Shown: one piece after another, positions 23,401 through 35,800 of the stretch
How the letters are laid out: each line of letters starts with the position of its first letter
How positions within the stretch are numbered: position 1 is the first letter of the stretch
Notes under the pieces: model-generated
Told to the model about the DNA's origin: nothing
The model's database searches: none
What the model saw: only the letters and a program-made list of their open reading frames with translations
Translations under genes and position numbers: made by a program
NCBI GenBank assembly: GCA_963969365.1
Contig: OZ017758.1
Coordinates: forward strand, 2,232,001-2,296,000
DNA from: Asterochloris sp. CNOR1
Lineage: Eukaryota; Chlorophyta; Trebouxiophyceae; Trebouxiales; Trebouxiaceae
Length of the DNA: 64,000 nt
Reading direction: 5' to 3'

Positions 23401-26400
23401 TTGCATGCACAGTCACCTGCAGCAGGGCCAGGAAGGAGCCCAGGCAGCTGTGGGGCAGGCGGTGGCCGTGGGAGCGCATCGCCGAGGCTAAGCGCCCCGC
23501 CAGCTGCGCAGCAGCGCTGCTATCCCTGAAGCCCTCACGCAGAGCGTGCTCCAGCTGACGCTGCAGGTGCTGCTCGGGGGTCAACATGTCGGCGTGCCAC
23601 CTGCAGGGCACAGTGCAACTGTCGGACAAGGTATGGACATTGCAGCTGCATGGGAACAAGCGTGCTGGACAGGGCTCCAGTGGGCCCTGCAGGTGCTGCT
23701 CATGGGAATATTGTCAGCGTGCCACCTTCAGCGTGCCATCTGCAGGACACACGAACCAGTTCGGCAAACCACAGGACCTGCAGCTGTTTGGGTGACAACA
23801 TGACAGCGCGCCGCCTGGGACGATAGGAGTCTATGACTGCAGCGACACAGGGACGAGCATGCTGCTGGGTTCAGGCTGCAGTAGGCGCTGACTGTGCTGC
23901 CTGGGGGAACAGCATGACCTGCAAGGCATGGCATGAGAATTCCATCTGAAAATAGAGAACATAGAAGCTGGACGCTCCAGTTGAAGGCCACAAATGCAGG
24001 GTTGCTCGCCTGCTGACTCCCCAGTGGTGTCCTCAAAGCAGGCAGCACACCTGACAGCGGCGGGGACGGCCACCAGGCTCCGTCCTGCAGCCTGCGCTGC
24101 CGCCTGCACTGGCCTCTCGGCCTCCGCATCCTCCAGCACAGTCCAGGGTGTCTGGGAGTACTCTGCGAAGGCCTCCTCCTGTGTGGAGTCGGGTGTGGCG
24201 GGCTGCTGGGGCAGGGCTGAGGGCAGCCGGTCCTTTGGGGTCAAGTCCCCAGCAGTCACTGACAGCTTGCTGACGAGGTCAGCCAGGGAGACCTCCTCAG
24301 CCTGCACCGGGAGGGTTGAGGGTCTTGGCTGGCAGAAATCTGCAAAGCAGCTTTTGTGCATGCAGGCAGTCAATGAGTGGCTTTACTGATTCCAACTTGC
24401 CACTGAGGCCAATCAATTCCCAATTGTGCAGACATTTTAAGGGACTCGCGCAAGGCTTCCTGCAGCTCTTGCAGACAAGCTGCCAGGGATCTGCACCAAC
24501 CACTTGGCCGTGACGTGCAGGGGACTTGCGCACTGCTTCATGTGGCTGTAACAGTCGAAGAGCTGGCGGCCTGTCTGCGCCGTGCTGTCCTGAGTCGGCC
24601 TTCCCCTGCTCCCCAGACCACAGCTGAGCAATGTGATCAGGCAGCCACCTCCCCAGACCACAGCTGAGCAATGTGATCAGGCAGCCACAAGCTCTCACCT
24701 GGAGGGAGGCAAAGAACGCCTCCCCAGCCGCCAGCACTGCGACATCTCCAGCGCCGCTGCCCAGCTGGACAGCGTGGAGGGGTGCGCATGCCCCCTGCCA
24801 CTGAGCGAGGCGTGGCAGCGGGCATCCCTCCTGGGACAGCAGGCAGCCGTAGGTGGTGTCGGCTGTCATGACCTGCAGTTGTGTGCCGAAGTCCTGCACG
24901 AGCCTGAGGCAGGCCGCGGTGCTGCCCGTGAGGGGCAGCACAGCCGCAGCGCTGGCTGCAGCGCCTGTGGCCATGCCCTGCACCAGACCGTTGACCAGCG
25001 CTGCGGGGGCAGCGCCGGGAGGGTCGTCCTCGGCGTCGCAGCTCTTCCGCTTGCGTGACTTGTGCATCTTGTCCTTTGGGGGCTTGCGCCCGTTCTGCAG
25101 TTCCCCAGGCGGGCTGGCTGCGCCCTGCAGCAGCAGACTCAGCATCAACGCTGTGCCACAAAGTGAACTGCTGGCAATGAGCACAAGCCGCAGTCAAAGG
25201 ATCTGCAGGAAAGGTGCCCCAGCGTCAGCAAGCAAGCAAAGCACTGCTGCAGCAACAGTGGCAGAGCCCCTCAAGCAAGTGACCTAGAGTGGCTGGCACT
25301 CACTCCCATCTGCTTGCTTGAGGGCTCTCAACGAGCGCAGGCCTTCACAGACCTCTCCATAATCCTGCCGTCTTGACCAAGGCAAACTCATTCACTGAAA
25401 TGTGCAGCACAACTTGAAGTGATGGTGGCGCGCAAGCAACACGGAGCCACTCTATATGACCCCATGACTCACGGCCAGCTGCTGGTGAGGTGCCTGACTC
25501 TGCTGCATGGGTTTTTTTGTGACAGGGCTCCGTGCGGGGATAACAGCGTATGCAGCACAAGCACAACATGGAGGCAGCTGACGGCATGCGCATAAAGCTC
25601 ACTGATGTGGGCACTTACCAGTGGCTGATGTTGAGTTGCCTGGACCCCGCTCTGTTGCACAGGGAGCTGTGCTGTGACCACACGGTGCAGCAGAAAGCCC
25701 CCAGGGTGGCCCCTGCGGAGCTCAAACGTCTGCAGGTGCTGGGTGGACCAGAGCAGCAGGAGGCGCTCCCCACGCAGAGCCACGCTGCTCACAGAGGCGC
25801 CCTCCTGAGGGGGTTGCACCACCTCAGTCCCCAGCCGGCACATGTGATGGGCCTACAAGACACGGCGAGCACAGGCTGGAAGCAGCACATGCTCTGCAAA
25901 AGCACGATGCTGGGATGGAGCCTGCCTTGGCCTGGTAGAGTAGGCGACAGCGCTCACGCCAGGCCGCTGCTGCGATGTGCGATGGAGGTACCTGACGCCA
26001 AGAGTGCAGGCCACAGCAGGCAGACGTCCCGATGCTGTGCAGCTGGCTGCCTCTCATTTGTGCATGAAGAGCACAGGGGCGATTCACCAGCCCAAGGAGT
26101 GCAGATCCGCAGATCTGAGGGGCCCAAACCCAGCAAATGAGAGAGAAGCACACACCTGCGCCTGGTAGACCTCCACCAGAGTGTCCCTGGCCTTGCCCAC
26201 AGAGGAAACTACAGCCAGAGTGCTGCCGTTTACTGCTGAGGCGACAGCATGGCAGTCGGCTGGGCGTGGCTCGGTGCCACCGTTGGTGTGGCTGCCGTCC
26301 AGGGACACGCTGCTGTCGCACAGCACCACAAAGACTCCAGCCTGCCATGTCTGCTGCGCGCTGCTGTCCTCGGCTTGAGGCTTTGCTGATGGCTGGGGGG

Positions 26401-27055
26401 CCTGGTCCCCAGTGCTGTGTGCAGCAGCCCGAGCAGCAGCAGACTGAGCTGCTGCGGTGCCGTCTATTGCGGCAGGGGCTGCTGCTGTGCTGGGGCCCTC
26501 TGCAGCATGCAGAGCGTGCACAGCCTGTGCCAGTGCAGTGCCGGTGGTGGCAGCAAAGTTGGCAATGCTGCCCCCGGTGCTGGCGGCTGGCCATGAGACA
26601 AGCAGCTCCTGCGCTGCGCTGGCGGCGCGGCGTGCGGAGGCATGGCGCACGACTGCATAGACTCTCTGCGTGACTGCATTGCCTACCGCGCCGACAGCAA
26701 ACTGTAGCTCTGAAGAGCCGAGGGCCCAGCTCTTCAAGCGGTTCTGCACTGGTGCGGAGATTGTCAGACGTCAGCAACAGCAGCACGCTGTGCTACTCAG
26801 ATGCACTGCATGATAGCTCAGCATCCACAATACAAAGCCACTGCAGGCCTGCGGCTGCTGCCTGTCCAAATTGGCATCAGAGATGGCGGCCTCAACTGCG
26901 CAGAAGGGACTTGTTTGGAACACTGCATTCACCTGGCCAGGACCATCGTAGCAGATCACTCCGTCGCCTTGAACGGAGATGAGAACCTCTGCCCTGCCAG
27001 TCCCCTGCCCAACATGTATTGCCTGACCAGAGAAGGAGCCCAGCTGAGCCAGCAT
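20487..27055 (-). CDS. NOL11: NOL11-like nucleolar protein (U3 snoRNP / t-UTP type)
   Basis: NOL11 is a component of the small-subunit processome needed for pre-rRNA transcription and processing. Clear exons, minus strand: 27055-26933 (starts MLAQLGSFSGQ), 26743-26156 (NRLKSWALGSSELQF), 25852-25619, 25124-24699, then pieces near 24310-23990, 23600-23418, 22970-22825, 22500-22350, 22120-21660, 21510-21310, 21000-20882 and the last, about 20670-20487. The first four are all phase 0. The N-terminal half fits a diverged beta-propeller. C-terminal landmarks match the animal protein: LCPGLVCALAEAGQYAL, LLQYLAKLVQLHAG, RVIAWVAAILDVHLTALVL and the terminal YSIELLDL motif (YSIEVLELF in vertebrates, from memory). 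A basic KRKS patch near 25060 may act in nuclear import. Internal exon joins between 24700 and 20880 were not all phase-checked. Confidence 0.75.
23590..23830 (-). repeat. About 105-bp units of acceptor plus exon head (NOL11 intron)
   Basis: On the minus strand the exon head after GGTGGCACGCCGAC (ATGTTGACCCCCGAGCAGC, around 23600) is repeated upstream in transcription order at about 23700 (GGTGGCACGCTGAC then a similar CCATGAGCAGCACCTGCAG) and again around 23815. Only the last copy continues into a long conserved reading frame. Confidence 0.75.
24611..24690 (-). repeat. Perfect 40-bp tandem duplication just inside an intron
   Basis: Two identical 40-bp units (core CCCCAGACCACAGCTGAGCA) lie back to back immediately downstream, in transcription order, of the NOL11 donor at 24698. 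The identity indicates a recent event, unlike the diverged arrays elsewhere. Confidence 0.95.
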
Positions 27056-27212
27056 GGCTCACGGCCGCTTCATGGCGTCCTGGAAGGCCACAGGTGGCTT
27101 GCAGAAAATCGAACACTCAAGCGCCAGCTTTGTGTCATTGCCAGGCAGCAAGCTCATTTTGTTGGCCACAGCAAGCCTGATGGTCTGATTCTGTCTAGAC
27201 TGGCATCTGGCT
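27056..27212. promoter_or_regulatory. Short shared promoter between NOL11 and COQ5
   Basis: Only 157 bp separate the two start codons, which point away from each other, so both core promoters and leaders must lie here or overlap the coding ends. No TATA-like box is evident to me. Confidence 0.55.
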
Positions 27213-29270
<2,058 letters not shown>

Positions 29271-29858
29271 AGGACTCTGGATTGACTGCTTGCATTTTCA
29301 CCCACTGGTTGTTGAAGTGATATAACTGATTAAGCCTCATGGCAAATGAATTCATCAGCCGGAAAATGATAATATTCCCTGCACTTTTACCTTAGACAAG
29401 AGCTCAGGAGAGAGGTGGAGAGCTCAGGAGAGGTGGAGAGCTTGTTAAGTGAGGCGTCCATTGTGAGGGGACCGCCACTCCTAAGGCGCTGCAAGATCTT
29501 GCTGTGGGATCATCGGCTGAGCCTGCTGTCTGCAAGGTCACAGCAGAGAGATCCCGGCTGGTGAGTACAAGTGTGAGTACGAGGGTCCGTAGACTGCATG
29601 CACCACTGCTATCGTGCAAAGCTCTGCTAGGCTTTCCTCTTCGGCTCAGCAGTGAACCAGCAGTGCAAAGTTGCAGCCCTGGGGTATCACACTATTGCCA
29701 TGTGCTTGGCACAGGCAGGCAATAACCTCATCACGCCCTTTCCTGCCAGAACAGGGGAGTTCAGTCTGTTAGGCAATGCTGGCCTGCCTGAGGGTCTCCT
29801 GCCTTCTGCAGTGCCCATGGATGACTACTGGAGTTGAGCGACCAGTTGCTTGGCTGGG
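29271..29858. other. Intergenic region with a small direct repeat
   Basis: Holds the COQ5 3' region and the upstream region of the SBP2-like gene. A short direct repeat of AGCTCAGGAGA / GGTGGAGAGCT elements lies at about 29401-29445. No coding segment is recognised. Confidence 0.5.
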
Positions 29859-32800
29859 ATGGAGCCAGCTCAGCTGATGCAGGAGGCTCTGAAGTCCTCA
29901 GTGGATGCCTTGTCAGGTGTGTCTCATCAGCTACCAGCCTGAGGCAGCCCACCATGGAGTCACCTTCACGTAGTAGGTTCTCTGACCGTAGATGACTGTG
30001 AGCTGTGGTTTGTTCAGTTGGTGAGGCAGAGGGGCTGCTTGCAATGGTTCGGCTGTGATATGCCCTACCTTTGCTGGCCTGTCAGCGTGACAGGCAACCA
30101 CTGGCCACGACGGCACTGTTAGGCCCCTTTTGGGGCAGGAGGAGCCCTCTTTTTTTAGATAAGTCGGCCAACCTCTGGGCCTGGGACCTCAGCAGCAGAT
30201 ATATCAGCTTGCTTTGCCTGGTGCTGCAGGGAAGCTGCGGTGCCAGGCCTGCGGCAAGGTCCTCGCGAACCATGCCACCCTGGCACAGCACCTGAAGGAC
30301 AAGCATCAGGGCCACAACCGGCTGGGTGCCCCTTCCAGTGCTGAGGCGGCACAGCAGCAGCTGCAAGGCAGGGGCTCACACACATTGGGCGATGTGTTGG
30401 CAGCGTCCATGGCAAGCAGGCAGCAGCAACAGGCGCAGCCAGGCTCCTCTGTAGGAGGGCTGCCTGCCAGGGGGCCTCGGGGTGCCGCGTCTGTGCCCCG
30501 CAACCTCAAGGAGCTGCGCGAATACCTCAAGGTGGGCTTGCCATGTCCCAATCACCGGTGCAGCCGTAGCTAATCAGCAGCTGATGAGTGATGCTGATTC
30601 ATGTTTGGATTGCCACAGTCTGTTGAGCATGAGCAGTAGGTGGGGTGAGGCAGTTGCTGCTGCTGATTGTGAGTCCAGATCAGATCAGGCCCTGCGTGCG
30701 ATCACCCTTGCCATGCCATGCATCCGCTCTCATGAGGGCCTTGCTGGCAGCCCAACTGCGCTGCTGCTGTCGTGAGCTTGCCTGAGGCTGTTTTGCAGAA
30801 CGTGCCCAACAAGGCAGCTCTGGCGGCGGCTGTGCACAAGAGGCTGGGGGGTGTACAGAAAAAGAAAAGCCTCAGCCGCTTAAAGCGCATCATTCTCCGG
30901 GAGCGTGCCAGCAAAGCTGTGGAGGCAGCCACTGCCACACTGGAGGCTGCTAGGGCACATGTGGAGCAGGCAACTGTAACCCAGGGCAGCATTCAGGCCC
31001 AGCTTCAGGTGCGCTGCGTGCCACAGCTAGGCAACTGTCTGATTGTGCAAGATAGTCCAGGATGCTGCCTTTCAACCCCAGCTTCAGGTACGGTGGTTGC
31101 CACGGGGGACAACTGCCTCATTGTGCACGGCAGCTAGGATGCAAGCCCCACGTGCTGAGCCAGTCAGGAGTCCCTGCACCCCAGGTGCCAGGCATCCAAC
31201 AGGTTCCGTGTGCATGGGGACAGGAAGTTGGCTAGCTACTGTGGTCTTCCCGGCTCTGCTGCCTCTGTCACACACTCATGGCATGAGAACGCTGTAGGCC
31301 TATGCCATCTGCATATGTGGTTGACAATGTCACCCATCATGCCAGGCCTGCCCCTTCGCAAGCCCAGGGGTGCGCTCAGCTGGTTCCCGTGAAAAGCTCA
31401 GGGTGACATATACGATCATCCCGCAGCTTACAAGATACCCCCTTTAGGGTCCCTGGCTCTGCTGCAACAAGACAGCCTCCTCAGGGTCTGTAGCTCTGCG
31501 GCCTGCAGCAGGAGGCTGAGAAGCTGCAAGCAGCGCCGGCTGACGCAGTGCCCGGAGACGTCACAACCCAGGTGCAAGTCCTCAACATGGCCTTGCTGGA
31601 GTGCCAGAGGCAATGCAGAGAGGCCGGCAGGTGAGCCTGGTCGCTCCTGCGTTGTATTACAGCGGTAAATATCTGCTTGCATTTTGTTTGTTGTTCTGGC
31701 CCTCTAGGGCCTCAGGGTTTTATCCAATTATCCAAAGCTGTTGGACACCTCTACATTTTCTGCCTCTGATGGGGAAATGCATGCAGCATACACAATCAAC
31801 CACCAAGGCACTGCTCACAGACCTCCTCTGTGGTAATTGCAGGGCAGTGACTGAGGCCGAGGCAGCACTGCAGGCCAGGGAGGATGAGCAGATGCAGCTC
31901 AGTGCCCCAGCGCATGAACCGGCGGCATCTGATACCGGTACGCACCTGCCGCCACCGGCTGACACAGTGGCAGCCAGCTCGGCGGCAGTCAGCTCGGCGG
32001 CAGCCAGCTCGGCAGCAGCTGGTCTTGCTGCATCGCGGCCTGCACGTTCAGGTGAGGGCAGCCGCCCTGCAAAGGCCATCGCAGAGGTGTTGAGCACACC
32101 TGTGGCGGGATCCGCGGCCCTTGCAAGGACACGGTAGCATAGTCATGCCAGGACGGTTGACATGAGCCTCTGCATGGTTTTGGAGCACTGAGCCAGGCAG
32201 GTTCAGCTCTTGGAGGGCATGCAAGATCTGCCAAATATGTGTGGCAGCTGCTGACAATGTAGGCAAAGGAGGCCTTGGCTTGTTGCAGAGAGATGAATGA
32301 CTGATCGAATGAAACAGGAGCAGTGGGCAGCTGCATTGCTGGTGCCCTGTTGATTACCTCTCCTGATCCATGCTGCAGCAGGCGCAAGCCAGGAATTGTG
32401 CTTGTGGGTGGAGACTGCCCTGCCACAGGCAAGTGCTACTCGTTGTCTCGCATGTGGCAGGTTGCCCACCCTGCTGGTCCCTGCTGATGCAGACGCCAGA
32501 CAGGAGCAGCAGGCGGCTGCAGATGAGGTCTTTGTGGCAGAGCAGCTGCGCCTGTTTGGCCTGGGGCCCGACGATGCCGCCAGCGACACCGACAGCTCGG
32601 ACACATTATCTGATGATGCCGGTGGGCTGGACGCCTTCGAGGATGTGCTGGCCTCCTGGATGACCTCTTCGCAGTCGCAGGCCGCCAAGGCGCTGCACAG
32701 GCGCCATATCGCAAACCCTGGGGAACATGCTGCTGCAGTCGCTCGTGACTGGACAGCTGTCGTTGCCGCCAATGAGGCTGCCACTGACGCTGCCTCTTTG

Positions 32801-35800
32801 GAAGAGGGCTCTGGAACGACAGAGGGAGACCAGGATTTCAACCTGGAGGCCTGGGACGATGTGCTGTCCAGCTGGATGACGGCAGCAGGCACCACTGAGG
32901 GGGGCAGATTCAGCCAGGCCGCCTCAACTCCCACCAGCAACCAAGACGCCTTGAAATCAGTGACCGTAGACCCAGTTCCCCAACAGGCAGGAAAGACCAG
33001 CAGCCAGGCTGATCAGGCAGCAGCCGCCATGACCATGCTGCAGGGCAGTGCGGATTTCCCACCGCCCAGCAGCCTAGAGCATCCATTGCTGCCCCCTCAC
33101 CCCGCCCTGCTGGCCCATCCCCTTACCGCAAGCAGGCCCATGCCTAATAACAGTCGGTGGTTTCAGTGTGTCATCCCCTCCAGTCAGCTGCAGTTGTCAC
33201 GCGGGCTGCCATTCCTGGGAGGCAACAGCAGTCAGCCAAATCAAGCTGCCCCGTTGGGCCAGGTGCAGTCAACCCTAGATCCTGCAACTGCATCTGGTCA
33301 GCAGCTCCCTTTCGCCCAGGTTGAGTCACGCCCCATTAAGTCACGCCCCGGCGCCCAAGCAACCCCCTCGTGGCTAGAGGGGGTGAGTTCTGACGAAGAG
33401 GGCGGCGCTGACACGCCCAAACCTGCTGCTGGGCACCAAGCAAGCTCCCGGCTCAGCTCAGACAGTGCGGTATCAAGCAGCATCCCCGCACTGGAGGCGA
33501 CGGGTGCTGGGGACGCTGCTGCTATGGCGGGCAGGCTTCATGCCGGCATGGCAGCCTCAGGCAACCTGTCCCACCCTCAGATGCGCGGATGGGGCAGCCT
33601 GGAGCCAGCTGTGCCTGGCCTCCAGATGTCAGGCATGCCCAAAAGTCCGCTGGGTGCACCCCCCCAGCAGGCACCCGGGCAGCAGTCTGTGCTGTGGCCA
33701 CGTGTCTCAGGCCAGCCTGAGGCGGCCCAGCTGCCGGTCTGGAGCCAGCAGCTGACGGGTTCCCCAGACTTTGTCCCCCAGCAGCAGCAGCACCCAGGTC
33801 CCCTGCAGAATGTAGCTGCTGCTGCCGCAGCCGGGCTACCGCTTGAGCTGCAGCAGCAACTGTTTGGGATGGAGGGGGCCTACTCGGGGGCATTCCTCAA
33901 CCCGGTGCTGTCCCCAGCTCCTGAAAGGGTGCATGACTTCCACTGTCGGGTGAGCGTGCTGAGCATTGCTGGGCTGCAGAGACAAGACAACGGTGACTGG
34001 CAGTCGGGATGGGGGTTGCTGCTTGCTCACAGGCAGCCTTTGGGTCATGGGGTAAGGGTCAGCGCTGACTGTGCACCTTCCCACGGCAAAGTGTGCTCTT
34101 TATCTGCATGCTGCATGCTTCTGGTCTCATCTAATAAATACCAGCCCACTTGGACAGCCGGTCTGCATCCCTCACATTGCAGATGATGTAGGCACCTGTG
34201 GCGCTGTTGGCACCACGTTGCCTGACCCATGCTGTGCTGCTGCTTGTCCAGCCGTGCAAGGTGACCTGCAGCTGCGTTGTGCAACTTTGAGCAGCTGCAA
34301 GGGCTATCTGCACGAGCCTGCTTTTGCACACTTAGTACTCATGTCATCTCTGCAGGTGTGCAAGGTAACCTGCTGCGGCATTGCCAACTTTGAGCAGCAC
34401 TGCAGCAGCAAGCGCCACCTGCGCAAGGCTGCCCTGGAGGCTGCCTCCATCACGGCGGCCGCTGCTGGCGCTGCGGGCGGGCGTCCTGCAGCCCCGCCAG
34501 AGCACAGGGGAACTACCTACATGGGCCGCCAAGCCCAGTGCAGGACTTACTGCAAGCAGGTGAGCTGCACAGAAGTATGCCCTTGTCCTTACCAGGCACA
34601 GCACAGCACCTGCATCAAACTCCCCCATGCAAAGGTCAGTGCCAGCAGGCAAGGCCCTTCACTGATGCGTTGCTTTTTCCAGCAGGCCACTGCATAGATT
34701 GATCTATATGCGTCATACTTCCTGTGCTGGGCCTGGCTCATGAAGGGCAGATACTGCCTGCTGGAGCTGATCGTGTACCGTAAGCGCTCGCAGGCTTTCA
34801 TTCCTCAGACTTGCGCCACTGACCCAGGCAGTGATGTCTGCACATCTGCTCAGCACAGATGCTTGCAGCTTGCTGTGCTTGCCAAGGGTCATTGCACCTT
34901 GCCACCCTGCAGTCACACTGTGGCCACCAGAAGTCAGGACTCATGGCTTACATGAGTAACCATAAAGTCTCCCTTACCCTGCAGGTCATCACAGCCGAGC
35001 TAAACCATGTGGTTGTTGAGCTCCTGCAACAGCTGCTATTCTGGCAGGAGCGTGCCAAGGCGCAAGACCCCCTGAAGGCTGCCAAGAGAAAGCGCCTGGT
35101 GTCGGGGCTCAGGTGGGTCTGGATGCCGCAGGGTTCTGACCTTCTTGGCATTCTTCAGTCTGAGCAATGGGTTGCCTGCTTCATGGAGCAGTGAGTGTCT
35201 GCTCAACGAGCTGCAGTCTTGGCTGCTGCTGAGGCACGGGCGTTTCTGGCAGATGCCACAGCACTGCAGCCAGCATCATATTGGTGCAGCAGCTCTTTGC
35301 GAGGAGCGCGGTGCGCGCGCTTCTTCTTTGGCTGTCTGCAGCGAAGCGGTCAGGGCCTCCTGGCAGGACAAGGCCAGGACGGAGTTGTGTTGCCAAATGT
35401 TGATCTGGCTGAGGCCACCCAGGCCTGCAGCACCAGTGTCTGTGCCTTGCTGCTAAGAGGATGGCAGTGGTGCCCAGCACAGACCAATCAGCCTGTCCCT
35501 GCCTGCAGGGAAGTGGCCAAGGCTGTCAAGCTTGGGAAGGCCAAGAGCGTGGTGGTAGCGCCCAACATCGACCAGATTGAGACGGAGGGTGGCCTGGACG
35601 ACCTGCTGGGCAACATTCTGGGGCAGGCAGACCAGGCAGGGCTGCCGGTGGTGTTTGCCCTCACGCGTAAAAAGATGGGCCAGGTGGGGTGCAGGGCCTC
35701 GCAGATTTGAGTCTTGAGCCGCTGGTCAACACCCTGGTGCAGGCTGAGCAGGCATGACTGCCAGTTCTGCCTGCCCTTGCATGCAAGAAGGCTGAGTGCT

